Shown piece after piece: positions 18,151 through 29,027 of a stretch of 64,000 bases of DNA. Location of the stretch: the NCBI GenBank assembly GCA_025267735.1, contig CM046295.1, positions 23,034,938 to 23,098,937 of the forward strand. Direction: 5' to 3'. Within the stretch, counting starts at the first letter, position 1. The number at the start of each line of letters is the position of its first letter. The stretch is from Mactra quadrangularis (Eukaryota > Mollusca > Bivalvia > Venerida > Mactridae). Under the pieces are notes generated by a model that had not been told where the DNA came from, did not search any database, and worked only from the letters and a program-made list of their open reading frames with translations. The translations under genes were made by a program, and so were the position numbers.

Positions 18151-18340
18151 ACTAACAATGTTCCCTCATAAAAGAATGAGTTCAAAATTAAAAGTATAAT
18201 ATTATGCCATGTTTTCAAAATTGATTTATAGTCACATAGGTTGTTATAAACTCGAGTATAATCGTATTCTTTTATACGGAAACTCACGATATAATGTAAG
18301 CGAATAGTCTAGTTATTATACAAAGGTAGTTCAAGCTCAG

Positions 18341-19478
18341 GGGCCACTTTCACAAAAAATCTTAAGTTTCTTCATAAGTCAAGACTTAAGCTTGGACTTA
18401 AGTTAAAAGTTGTGGTGAACTTAAGTTTTTACTAAGTCAGTTTCTCGAAAAAACTTGAGACAATCTTATCTGTTCCTGACTTAAGTCTGGTCTTAAGTTT
18501 TGACTTTATCAATGTTTCAAAGCTACGCTGTTAAATCTGTCAATTTTAAACCGGTAATGTGTAAATCGTCAATAGCTTGCTGTAATACATGTACAATCTT
18601 ATAGCAAGGACTTATATACACATCACACAAACACATTAAATATCAATACACGATGTCCTCGTGTTATCCTTGTACAAGCAGGGAACGAAAGTAAAGCAAA
18701 AAGACGTTAGTATAATATATCCATGTATGCAGAGCCTGAAAAACAAAACAAAATCACTGTGCAGGCAAAGCTTTCATGACTAATTAGAAAGCAGCCAAAT
18801 AACTGGATTTATGAGTTTATCACTGAAAAGGTAAATCAATATTTTCTTATTCAAATTCTGCATTTCGTTGCTTTTTAACATATACTGATTCATAATTTAA
18901 TTTGTTTGCTTTTATTTTGCATTCAACCCTGAATTTTGTTGTAGGATACCTTTAATCGTCTTTAAACGCATTTTTATTTGTTCGCCTCTTCATAGAAATA
19001 GTGATACATATTTGTATTTGAATGCCATTCATTCTATGAGTCATGCCATTTGAATTCTGTGCCAGCAGCATAGAACTTTAATGCAACAACATCTTTCATG
19101 TAAACTGACTAACTATGTGACCTGCTTGTAGGTAGCACGAAATGGCCTTGCAGTAACTTGCTGGTCTGGATAACCTGTACATATTTATTAAGTAATGGTC
19201 GTCAAACACTTCTAGTGGGTTAAATATATTCTAATTATTCGCGGCCTACTCAAATGACATCTCCGAATTACAACATTGGGTGCAGCCATATTGAATTTTC
19301 TGACTTAAGTTGCCTGTTTTTGACTTAAGTCACCTCCCTAGGTGACTTAAGTTTTGTCTTAAGTTTATGTTTCAAAATCGACTTAAGTTTTTTTGTGAAA
19401 CAATGATAAGATAAAAACTAGACTTAAGCAACAACTTAAGTTTAAAAATGAACTTAAGTTGTTTCGTGAAAGTGGCCC
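18341..19478. mobile_element. TIR element, 1,138 bp, with repeated ACTTAAG motifs
   Basis: GGGCCACTTTCAC at the left and GTGAAAGTGGCCC at the right are perfect inverted copies, each followed by several hundred bases dense in AACTTAAGT palindromes. CAG occurs directly on both sides (18338-18340, 19479-19481), a possible 3-bp target duplication. The interior (about 18500-19280) is unrelated AT-rich sequence without a transposase. Confidence 0.75.
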
Positions 19479-19834
19479 CAGGTTGATATTGTCGTACTAT
19501 AAATCAACACTAAATTTAGATATGTGGCACATATACAGAATTTATCTCTATTGACCAAAAACTGGTATAATAAACGATAAGCGTGAACTTTGTTCATGTC
19601 CCATATGAACATTATTAGAATACACAAAAAACACCAAATCTTCCGTACAACTGATTTGTCCATATGCTTTTACCAGGAAGTGAGATTAATCAGTTGTTAG
19701 ACTAAAACATACCATTCGGCATAAGCAGCTTTACTCGATCATAATACACACTTTTGGAAACTCATGAATGTATCATGACGATAATTTTAACCAACGCATT
19801 CACCGTGAAATTATTCATGTTTTGACAGTTGAGA

Positions 19835-19967
19835 AAAACTAAGAATAGTGAGAAATGTTCATTTGAAAACATAATTATCAAATACCTAATTCATTACATC
19901 GGGCGCGGCCATGATCATGCTTTGCCTGACGTACTTTTACTGGTCAAAGTACGACTGGGAACCAGAC
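19835..19967 (+). mobile_element. Repeat family R, truncated copy 3
   Basis: Contains GTGAGAAATGTTCATTTGAA, ATTCATTACAT and GCGCGGCCATGATCATGCTT, ending CTGGGAACCAGAC as copy 2 does in reverse. The other end is missing. A 125-codon open frame over it is a by-product. Confidence 0.7.
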
Positions 19968-20042
19968 AATCCATTTGTAAGAACTTGTTTCACAATCGAG
20001 CTAAAATGGAACCAGTACAAACTAAACTATATATGCTAATAT

Positions 20043-20485
20043 TAGGGCTGTCACGATATTTTGCAACATGCAGCTGCGGCAATACGTACCGCAGTACGAA
20101 TTTAACGTACCGGTATTTAGCGATATTTTTTATTTTCATTGAACAATTCTTTCCTTCGCCAAATGAAAGTATTGAAATGTCAATTTTCCATGGTACATTT
20201 GATTAAAGCTTAAGTTCAAAGAATTGAACCGATTAATCTGGATGCGTTCAGAATGTTCCAATAACTCTAAAATGCCCAGTTTTTCTCCAGTCTGCTACAG
20301 ATACTTTCCATTCAAAATCCTATAGTATAATTCGATACTAAACCGTTGAATATTTTTTTAAGACAAAAGTTTTATGCAGCCGTGTGTTTGGTTTGCAAAA
20401 CAATATGTCGCGGTACGTATCGCGATACGGTTCTAGTGCATCGCATTACACCGCGATACGCTTCTGGCTTATCGTGACAGCCCTA
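20043..20485. mobile_element. hAT-like MITE with TAGGGCTGTCACGATA ends
   Basis: TAGGGCTGTCACGATA at the left is inverted in TATCGTGACAGCCCTA at the right. The interior has subterminal GTACCG/CGGTAC and CGCGATACG clusters. TATGCTA occurs close on both sides, probably the remains of an 8-bp duplication. Confidence 0.75.
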
Positions 20486-20627
20486 TATGCTATTACATTG
20501 AACACTAAAAAATATATAATATGTACAGCCATTACCATGTTATAAATGCTAAATTCCATATTAAAAAACATAAAATATTTATATAATAATTCGTCCAAAC
20601 AAATAAAAAATATCTTTTCAAACTTAC

Positions 20628-20678
20628 GTCTTGGTCCGGGTGGTTGGAATTTATCTTAGCGATAATCCTGGCCGACAT
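20628..20678 (-). CDS. Probable first coding exon of an unidentified minus-strand gene
   Basis: ATG at 20678-20676, 17 codons reading MSARIIAKINSNHPDQD, then a canonical GTAAGT donor (exit phase 0). About 22 nt upstream of the ATG is GCGCATGCGC, an NRF1-type core often seen at transcription starts of housekeeping genes. No partner exon is recognised between here and 15 kb. An in-phase acceptor at 14953 exists, but the resulting reading soon stops and overlaps the precursor's signal exon in another frame. I do not recognise the protein. Confidence 0.45.
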
Positions 20679-20699
20679 ATTACTTAAATTGAGATGTTC

Positions 20700-20709
20700 G
20701 CGCATGCGC
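20700..20709. promoter_or_regulatory. NRF1-like palindrome upstream of the minus-strand exon
   Basis: GCGCATGCGC directly upstream (minus strand) of the ATG at 20678. The motif is the core of the NRF1 consensus. Its proximity to a start codon with a good donor supports a promoter, but this is inference. Confidence 0.4.
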
Positions 20710-21083
20710 TGTTAGTTATATGTAAGACGTTGTCTTTAATTCAATAGAATTTGATTTATATTGATATTTAATAAAGCTAAAAGGAAGAAAATAAGACAGG
20801 CTTGAACAAAAGAGTTCAAATAAAAGTATTACACTTTTAGAAAATGCCAATTCGCACCTATTATTATTCGTACCCAGCAAGTTTCGCACTTGGATATTCG
20901 TCCTTTCCGTTCGGTCAATTAAACAATTCAATCAGCTTTAACTATTCATGAGTAATGGTGATATATATATTTAATTGTTTATTAACAGCATGGCTTTATT
21001 ACTGGGGTTAGAAATTTTCATTAAGTCACGCACTTTGTTCGCTAATAGGATTTAATGCGTGGGTAAAAACAAACGGGTAGCCC

Positions 21084-21312
21084 CCCCTGGCTAGCTCAGT
21101 CGGTAGCACGTCAGTCTATGGGGGTAGGGGGGAGGAGGACGAATCGTGGTTTCGGTTTCCAGGACGGGTATAATTTCGTGGGGCTGGGTCATGAAATGAT
21201 TTTTTATGGTCATTCTCCTTTCTAACACAGATTCTTTATCATGTAGGACAGTTGTCAGTCACTAACGGACGCATGTGCTTAGAAACTGATTAACAGTTAA
21301 ATCCAGAGATTC
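21084..21312 (+). mobile_element. SINE-A copy 2, 3'-truncated
   Basis: Head CTGGCTAGCTCAGTCGGTAG, a G-rich disrupted anticodon region, then GTAGGACAGTTGTCAGTCAC; the AAAC-type tail is missing. Confidence 0.8.
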
Positions 21313-21323
21313 AGAAAAATACT

Positions 21324-21983
21324 GTGTTTTTCCTATTTAGTTGCCAGGGCCATTGTTTTGAGTACAAAAACACGCATGACCTAGAATACGACCTGCACGT
21401 GTCTTTAATTTATTACATAAGCAAAGTTAATGGTTTAAAAGCCCATAAACAAAAGACTAATGATATTATGTTTTTGAAAAGTAATGAAAACCTTCCTTAT
21501 TACAAAATTGTACTTTTTCATAGACGTATAACTAAATATAGATCAACTTTATTTTCTATTTCGATAAGGCGTTTTTTCTTCAATTATACTAATAGATATA
21601 GTTTTGCCTGAATCTAACAATGGATGAAAATGGCGCGTTCTTCGTCAAGACTCGATTTGAAAACGAGGCTTAAAATGGAAAACCATGTGAAAAATGTAAA
21701 AATCGCGTGCGCCATTTCGTATAAAGTCCTATTAATGATTTATAACTGATCTTATCAATAGAATTAACCTTTTTTAAAGAAATGTCGAACGCTGTCAATG
21801 CGCGTGCCATTTCATACGTCATAATGAGCGAGTCAATTAACTAATTGGCTAACGAATAAAACGATATTAGAATCGCTGTAGTCTATACGTCGTGAATAGA
21901 ACTAAGAAAATACACATTTATAAATGTCAAACCTTAGGCGGTTAATTTTTATCTTAGGGATCTTCTGTTGACAAGAAATTTAT
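21324..21983. other. No gene recognised
   Basis: AT-rich; a 95-codon open frame at 21324-21611 has no recognisable motif, no splice sites and skewed low-complexity composition. Not called. Confidence 0.4.
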
Positions 21984-22355
21984 CATTCGAAACTACCTCG
22001 GCGATTTTCCACGCAAATACACCTCGGATATCACGAGAAGCGAAAGTAGTTCCATCATAGAATCTAGCCTCGTTCCCGACGTTTGGAACGCTGGCACACA
22101 CCAAAAATGACGGACGATTATGGGCAGTTAAAGCTCTTCAATGCCTGTAACTGATAGTCACTCAAATCAAAGTTGATCCTCAAACATTTTTGTGTACTCG
22201 ATACTTTCTGCAAAATGATCTGATGTTGGTTGTTTACATCGGCACTACTTAACCTATGAGGTTAATCGCCTGACCTCATAACTTTGTTGTATTTCTACTA
22301 CGATTGATATCCGAGGTGTATCTTCGTAGATGATCGCCGAGGTCGTTCCGAATGG
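21984..22355. mobile_element. MITE family F, copy 2, perfect 8-bp target duplication
   Basis: CATTCGAAACTACCTCGGCG at the left, inverted in CGCCGAGGTCGTTCCGAATG at the right. AAATTTAT flanks it at 21976-21983 and 22356-22363. Homologous to 5996-6290. Confidence 0.85.
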
Positions 22356-22424
22356 AAATTTATTAATGTCCAGTAGATCAAGGATGAATCTTTTTTTTTT
22401 TTTAATATTTGTTTTTTTTGTTAA

Positions 22425-22870
22425 ATACTGGGTTTAACGGTGTGTCGACACAATCAATGTCATTTTGCGGCGACCAGCGCACTTAACCTAGCTTTCTTGA
22501 ATCCTTTACAGTAACAAGTACTTATCTACCCTTCCACAAGACCGGCAACTTCTCCAAAACTGCACCACTCTTGCCATTTCTTTCAACCAGTTGCCATATT
22601 CACATAATTTCTAATAATAAAAATGCTCGTATCATTCAATAAATTTGCATTATTTAGTCCACAGGCTATTTAAATATTTATACTTATTTACACTAGGTTT
22701 AGCGCATTGTCAACACGTTTCAGTTATTTTTACGGCGTCAAGCGGACATAACTTAGTTTTCCTGACCGAAAATTTCGCCATATACCTTATAATTAGAGGA
22801 AAATGAGCATGGTTGTAATTTTTTTCATGGAAGAGTATAACCTTCCCGGGTATGAATCGAACCTAAAGGA
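22425..22870 (-). mobile_element. SINE-B-related fragments, minus orientation
   Basis: The stretches 22430-22600 and 22680-22870 contain CTTAACCTAGCTTTCTTGA, CTACCCTTCCACAAGAC and GTATGAATCGAACCT, in the order expected for a reversed SINE-B body and its B box. They are separated and degraded. Confidence 0.5.
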
Positions 22871-23354
22871 TAATAACAAATAATTATTTTATGATGTCCC
22901 GACGGCATACAATATTCTGCACAATTCAAGAAACATTCGGAGTTATTTGCTAAAGAAATGGTCATATTATGAATATTAATTTTGCTGCTTTTTTCTGACT
23001 TACGTTTTTTTCTGACTTACGACTTGGGACAGGCTACGACCGGTTTTGGTTTGTCATTTTGTTGTCAATGAAAAACATTATTTACCGTAAGTTACATTAC
23101 ACATGGGTTAACAATACACATAACGATGTTAGTCTTCTTTGCGCATGCGTGGTATAATACAAAATCCAAAACGAGGCTTGATGTATAATAATAATGTCAG
23201 TTAATGGCGGGGTACATTTATAATTTGAACATCAAGTGTCAATTTCGTCTCTTATTTGACGTGATGACATATGACAAACGAGGGCATTTGTGTTTACTAA
23301 TTTGGTTTGATTGACATCCATGTTTTTACGAGTAGAACTCATGAATATTAATTT

Positions 23355-23495
23355 CTTACATTAGAATAATGGTCGAACGGTGTATTGGTGAATTTTAGCC
23401 TGGCGGGTCAATCTTACAAAATATTTTTTTCATTAGAATTATGGCCGAACGGTGTAATGGAGAATTTTAGCTTGGCGGGTCAATCTTACAAATAA
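23355..23495 (+). repeat. Two-unit ~73-bp tandem duplication
   Basis: CGAACGGTGTATTGGTGAAT ... CTGGCGGGTCAATCTTACAA is repeated once with a few differences. No function visible. Confidence 0.75.
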
Positions 23496-23545
23496 AGAGT
23501 CTAACTCTTTCAAAAACAGGAAATGAATGAATACATGTGCCAGCT

Positions 23546-24265
23546 ATAAGTTTGGAGACATTTATCACTTTGTAGGCATACGACTTAGCTGTAATCAAAA
23601 ATAAGATTACCGTTTATTTGGAACTGCTTTTTTTTGGGGGGGGGGGGTATTGTACGGAAGCATGGAGGAGACATGGTCGATATTTTTTCTAACTTGTTCC
23701 CACAACTTAGGAGGGTAGGTAATTTTTTTCTAATTCGTTCCCACAACTTACGAGAGGTGGTATATTTTTTTCTAACTTGTTCCCACAACTTACGAGAGAA
23801 AAAAATACCTACTCTCCTAAGTTGTGGGAACAAGTTAGAAATAATATACCACCTCTCGTAAGTTGTGGGAACAAGTTAGAAAAAAATTACCTACTCTCCT
23901 AAGTTGTGGGAACGAGTTAGAAAAAAATTTACCTACTCTCCTAAGTTGTGGGAACGAGTTAGAAAAAAAATTACCTACTCTCCTAAGTTGTGGGAACGAG
24001 TTAGAAAAAAATTTACCTACTCTCCTAAGTTGTGGGAACAAGTTAGAAAAAATATCGACCATGTCACCTCCATGCTTCCGTAGTATTGCTATATTTCTTT
24101 GGAAAGGTTCCTTTTATAACTTAGATTGCAATAGTAGCTTTAAAGCTATGTTATGGAAACGAATTGCATTGATCATAGTTTTTGGAAGCATTGTGATGTC
24201 AGATGCTGAATCTTGTAAATGTGATACATTCATGAAATTGGTTCAGTTCAGCTTAGAAAAAGGTA
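23546..24265. mobile_element. Tc1-type MITE copy interrupted by a foldback
   Basis: The left part (AGTTTGGAGACATTTATCAC) and the right part (ATGCTGAATCTTGTAAATG, TACATTCATGAAATTGG) match the intact MITE at 36172-36549 in the same order. The foldback 23634-24085 sits between them. The right terminal repeat is missing. Confidence 0.65.
23634..24085. repeat. Foldback with arms made of ~45-bp tandem repeats
   Basis: GGAAGCATGGAGGAGACATG at the left pairs with CATGTCACCTCCATGCTTCC at the right. Inward, both arms consist of tandem units carrying AACTTGTTCCCACAACTTA (left, about three) or its reverse complement (right, about six). The orientation switches near 23800-23815. The tandem units generate long open frames that are not genes. 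Confidence 0.9.
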
Positions 24266-24283
24266 ACAACACTCATAATATTA

Positions 24284-24508
24284 GGCCACAACAAATTGAT
24301 CATATGTTCTATGGATTCGCTCGCTCCTTAATTTTGACGGTTTTTACAAAAAAAAGAATATTTTTATTTCCTCGCTCGCTCATAAAAATTTGGTCAAACC
24401 ACTATATAAAGCAAGTGAATAGAGACTTTTTAAAAAAAAATTCTTCGCTCGCTCGCCCCATTTTTTTCCAGAAAAATCCGTAGAACATATGATCAACTTG
24501 TTGTGGCC
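24284..24508. mobile_element. PIF/Harbinger-like MITE, copy 1, TTA target duplication
   Basis: GGCCACAACAAATTGATCAT and ATGATCAACTTGTTGTGGCC are inverted ends. TTA flanks on both sides (24281-24283, 24509-24511). The interior has repeated GCTCGCTC motifs in T- and A-rich sequence. The 3-bp TWA duplication is typical of PIF/Harbinger. The second copy is at 30371-30585. Confidence 0.85.
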
Positions 24509-24611
24509 TTATTGAGAATGAATATCATTTTATATTGAACATATCCAAAATACACATATCTCGGATGTAAATATTTAAAGCGGTATTATTACACATTCCC
24601 CGCAATTCAAA

Positions 24612-25007
24612 GGGCGTGCTCGATTGGGCTGTCGGAACTGTGCAGGAATCAAATTCCGACCCTTCCACAGAATCTGTCAAACGAGTGAAATTGGATGTCG
24701 GAACTGAATCAAAAGGCAAAATCCGTAGGAAATATACTCGATTCTTACTTTATTCATAGATAATAGTTAAATTGTTATCGTAAACAATCGTTCAAATGTA
24801 TAATTTTAACAACATTCGCGTTCAAACACCAAAATCACATGTTTGCAGTGATGCCGCCGCCATCTTGGGTATGAATAAGCCGCGACCGATTCCATTCACA
24901 CCACCTATTTCGATGGAATGGGTAGAACGCTGCCAGAACACAGTTCCGACGCACTCGAGTGGAGTTCTCCCAGTCCTAACAGTCGGAATTTCCAATCGAG
25001 CACGCCC
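24612..25007. mobile_element. TIR MITE with GGGCGTGCTCGATTGG ends
   Basis: GGGCGTGCTCGATTGG at the left, inverted as CCAATCGAGCACGCCC at the right, continuing with GTCGGAA/TTCCGAC-type motifs. No clear target duplication; superfamily not assigned. Confidence 0.8.
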
Positions 25008-25250
25008 AAACATGTACAAACCTCATGTCAAACCAGTCTAAACAAATAGTATTAAATTTGTCAAAATACATTTATCATGCGAATAATCTTAAAAACCGAA
25101 ATAATTAAAATGATGATAAGCTCTTTTGCTCCTGTTAAATTGAAATAATAATCACATGTAACCACTGTTTTATACCATGTTTTTTTCATTATATGTTTAT
25201 TCATGTAATTTTGCTATAAACATTGTAATTGTTTAATGCATAAAGTGCAT

Positions 25251-25480
25251 TGTATTGTATTGTATTGTATTGTATTGTATTGTATTGTATTGTATTGTAT
25301 TGTATTGTATTGTATTGTATTGTATTGTATTGTATTGTATTGTATTGTATTGTATTGTATTGTATTGTATTGTATTGTATTGTATTGTATTGTATTGTAT
25401 TGTATTGTATTGTATTGTATTGTATTGTATTGTATTGTATTGTATTGTATTGTATTGTATTGTATTGTATTGTATTGTAT
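25251..25480 (+). repeat. Perfect (TGTAT)46 microsatellite
   Basis: 230 bp of uninterrupted TGTAT. It creates open frames of about 100 codons in five of six readings, none real. The lack of any interruption suggests recent expansion or very active correction. Confidence 0.99.
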
Positions 25481-25906
25481 TGTTTTACAAATCATACCAA
25501 ATATACTCAAACATTTTATTCAGTAAGGATGTTTTATCAAATACCTTTTCATAAGCACCACTTTTTTGACACCCCCCCTGACTTTCCACAATTTGTTTTT
25601 CAATCGACATAACATTGAACCTTTTTCAAAAATGTTTGTTGAGATTCTTAAGAATTCCAGCTATGAATTACAGCATAATGGTCAGAAAAAAATCATATAC
25701 ATGTAATTCAAATTTGACAAAACTAGAAGACTTGCAGCTCTTTAAAACTTTGAGTCGAGGCTGATTTTTCAATGTTTTCTTTTTGAAACCGTGATATCAT
25801 AGTTACGTGGTATTGTCACGTGCTGACGAGTTCAAGTAGTTTTCAAAACTTAATTGTTGAATGTGAAATGTATATAACATGCAGTAAATACTTATTTAAA
25901 TAAAAA

Positions 25907-26266
25907 GGGACCTTAGTCAGTTATTTCCCCTTGTAAACTCTTCAAATAAGTAGGTCCAATTAGTTGGATTACTCGGATGTTACCCTTACTTTTCAATGTC
26001 AATTTGCCAAAATTAATCTGAAATAACTATTTTGTAAATCGTTTAATGTGTTTGAAATTCAAGCTAAGTATTTTTAGGGTAAAGAACTATTCAAATTTTA
26101 TCACTTCCGTAAATATCTTCATAAACAAGAAGGATATTAGATGAAATATTTTGTTACTCTACATCGGGCTTCAATCATAAAAATCCGAGGATTCCAACCG
26201 TAAAAACCTACTTACCAATTGGATTGCTTCAGATTTTATCAGGGAAAGATAACTGACTTAAGTCCC
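25907..26266. mobile_element. MITE family D, copy 3
   Basis: GGGACCTTAGTCAGTTATTT at the left, inverted in AGATAACTGACTTAAGTCCC at the right. Full-length relative of 10715-11074. Confidence 0.85.
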
Positions 26267-26370
26267 TTATTAAACAAGTGTTGGACAACAATGAAAGAGA
26301 AATGTTGCAACCACACATAGTAAAAAATGGGAGCACCTTAGTTCTACATGTTTTATACATTTCTTTTACC

Positions 26371-26396
26371 GCCGGCCTGAAGGCCGGTGGTATATT
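26371..26396. repeat. GC-rich hairpin
   Basis: ACCGCCGGCCT and AGGCCGGTGGT are near-perfect inverted copies separated by GA, in otherwise AT-rich sequence. It could act as a transcription or replication hairpin, or be an old transposon end. Confidence 0.6.
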
Positions 26397-27429
26397 GGAG
26401 TCGTCAGAATCTGATGACCATGGTAGGAGCAGTTCATGATTTCTTTTACTTGCGTCCTCCTTTTTTATTTACAAATGCTGACAGTGGTAAATTGTAATAA
26501 TTTTTAGTTTTATAGTACTGCAATAAAACTTTCTGCTTTTGAGGGGGCATTTTAAAGAACATGTTATCCTTATTAATTTATATCTTAATACATTGTAAAA
26601 TAGCTGCTCCCCTTAATGCGGTTCATGCTAAAAACCACACGTACCGACATATTTCACGCACGTATCCGTGTACAGATTTGCTGCAGACTCACGGTAAATA
26701 TAGCAAGTACTCCAGCTAGGAATTTTTGATCGGGTTTATCGTATACGAAGCACAAAATGCATGATGTAAAAGTTAGTTATTTGTACTTGTCTTTAGTAAG
26801 TTTTGATACTGTGTCTGCATGCTGAACTTTTCGATATTGTATATCTATAAACTGCCATTTAATCATGGAACACTCTACATGTTCTGCATTATACCTCAGA
26901 ATACATAATTATGTACTCTTTTTGCTGTATATACCTTTGTTTACTCTTTTGATGCATGTACACATAATGTTACCTCTATCCGGCGGTATTTAATGCTTTG
27001 CATTAATCTTTTCTTGTTATTAACTATAAATGTGTCTTATTTGTTATGCGAATATCATTATCGTCCATATCTAATTTTCGGACTAAAACGAGACTATCAT
27101 CATCGCTTAAACGTTCGTGGATTTGTTTACCTTAACACCGGTTAAGTATTTTTTTGTAATTTTCTTTATTTACAAATAAGCATATTTTTATGTAAACATA
27201 CAAAATTATCACAAGACATGTAACATACATTTGTTATACTATACAATTTGTTATTAATATTTTATTTGCTAAATCTTAATACTACAGCTAATGTAGGTTT
27301 TCGTTCTCAAGGTTTAGTATTTTGTATGGGCATGTATCGCAAAGGTAGTTCCAAAATGGCGTCTGAATATGTTCAAGATTATTCCTAGAGAATTGTCCAG
27401 GAGTTCCGAAGGCCATTTCTAGCTGGTTA
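26397..27429. other. No gene recognised
   Basis: AT-rich. 27080-27140 and 27335-27420 hold degraded pieces of the palindromic family seen at 32985-33302 (TTTACCTTAACACCGG; GGAGTTCCGAAGG). The rest is unassigned. Confidence 0.4.
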
Positions 27430-27850
27430 GGGTTGTGTATAAATACAACCTCCGTAAGCAGATATTCTGTAGAGCAATGTCGCACAGGATCTCTACTGTC
27501 TCCGTGGAAGGTCACGTCGAGATGAACTTTGTGACGACCAATCAATGCGTAGCTTTCATCTAGACGAAACACTATTAATAACGTTTTGATTTCGTAATTT
27601 TTAGTTTTAGACCAAGGTTTGCAAGCTAATCTAACAGTGGTATTATTCACAGTCTGCGATTGGACGGCTCATTTCAAATTGCGTGAGGTAGACGATGTAA
27701 ACAAGTTACGTATCATAACAATTTCGCCATGAACATTATGATGAGAATAGGTCACTTGAACGTGACCCACATTTGACAAAGGCCAGATCTAAATTAGCGA
27801 GTAGGCGAGCGGTAACATTTTAGATCGGATTTTAATCAGATTGGTATAAA
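27430..27850 (+). repeat. Repeat family C, copy at 27.4 kb
   Basis: Shares with 31990-32400 the run CAATCAATGCGTAGCTTTCA, GACCAAGGTTTGCA, TTATTCACAGTCTGCGATTG and GTAAACAAGTTACGTATCAT. The function and ends of the unit are unknown. A 120-codon minus-strand open frame across it is not a gene. Confidence 0.8.
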
Positions 27851-28127
27851 TACTGACATCAAACCATCAGCTTGTACAGTCGTATGTCAACTAGCATTAA
27901 AATTGTCAGCATCAGAACACAACTTTACTGCTTAACTGTTTCCAAAATGTCGGTTTCTATACATTCTGCAAGGTTTTTTTTAAAGTATTGAGCTTTTTTT
28001 AGCGACAATTTCAATTTATGACAAGAAATCATTCGCGCACGCTCTGCAGGAATGGTCTCTCAATGGACAGTTAGAATGACATCTGTTCGCCATTTAAGTA
28101 AATTGGGGGAATAAAAACCTTATGCCC

Positions 28128-28192
28128 TGACTGGGAATCGAGCCTGGTTCTCCCGGGTCACCTACGATCACCAGACCATGATGTAATTGCAA
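28128..28192 (-). pseudogene. Degenerate tRNA-like sequence / SINE head
   Basis: On the minus strand an A box-like GGTCTGGTGATCG and a B box-like GGCTCGATTCCCAG lie at tRNA spacing. Acceptor-stem pairing is poor and no anticodon can be assigned. Confidence 0.4.
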
Positions 28193-28801
28193 AATAGTGT
28201 TATTCGAAGTTTGAGTTCTTGGTATTGTCGTCATTAGGGTCAATTAGTGCGTATGAGAATACTTATTCGCGAAAACATTTCATGTATGCATGTTTACGTA
28301 TGAAATGTCAGACGGCTACGTTCTTTACTTTGATTGGCTGACATGCTCCTTTCCGCAATTCAAATCAACCAATCATATAGCTTGTAGGAACATTGTACTA
28401 TGATCGTAGCTACATCGTAAATTATCGCGAAATTTCCGTAATTTCAAGTAAAAATAGTCTATTTATTAATCATAATTTCATGATGATAATAACCAAACAT
28501 TTCCGAATAAATAAAGAAAGCGTTTGTGCGCTTACGAATGCTGACAATAGAATATCGTTGTCGTCTCAATGTCTATAATGCGTCATTCTTTATTCATTCA
28601 ATATTCATTCAAATCGAGTATAACAAATTATATTTTCGTAGCACGTGGAATAAGACAAGTGTATCGAACACCTTTATACGTCAAAAAGGTGTCATCCCTT
28701 GTTTGTTTACGTCACAGGGTCATAAATCAATATTCAAGCCCCAGGCGGTGTCCGTCTGCAAATTAAGTGATCAAAGCATGTTAGTTGACCTGTCTCCTTT
28801 C

Positions 28802-28809
28802 ATTTGCAT
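28802..28809 (+). promoter_or_regulatory. Octamer motif ATTTGCAT upstream of the secreted-protein gene
   Basis: A perfect octamer (POU-factor site) followed by ATATAA, about 150 bp before the ATG at 28956. Position and AT-rich follow-up suit a promoter; this is inference from motif only. Confidence 0.35.
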
Positions 28810-28955
28810 ATAACGATTATACTTTCGGCTTATTTGAGTTAAAGACGCGGTGGATTGTGGACGTGCCGACTGGCTGTAGATTTTTTTACGTTCATTTACT
28901 GATTTTAGTTATTATTTTTTTGTACTTACTTAGACATTTTTTTGATTCTACGACG

Positions 28956-29027
28956 ATGAAAGCCATACTTCTGTCATTTATTCTATGTGTTGTAGTCAGT
29001 GATATTTCTGCCGCACACTTATCAGGG
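28956..29027 (+). CDS. Secreted low-complexity protein, exon 1 (signal peptide)
   Basis: MKAILLSFILCVVVSDISAA then HLSG: Lys, hydrophobic core, small residues before the likely cleavage at A20. The donor is GGG|GTAAGT. The ATG is preceded by CTACGACG, acceptable for initiation. Confidence 0.8.

Noticed and set aside
19454..19663. Minus-strand frame starting with a signal-peptide-like stretch
   Set aside because: Considered as first exon of the cysteine-rich precursor, but it has no good donor, partly lies in a TIR element, and the exon at 14861-14942 fits phase and distance much better.
23585..24483. 206-codon plus-strand and ~80-codon minus-strand frames
   Set aside because: Produced by the tandem-repeat arms of the foldback and the adjacent Harbinger-like MITE.
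25214..25612. Open frames of 96-120 codons with a five-residue repeat
   Set aside because: Pure translation of the (TGTAT)n microsatellite.
27288..27650. 120-codon minus-strand frame
   Set aside because: Falls in dispersed family C sequence and a palindromic-family fragment; the other copy does not keep it open.
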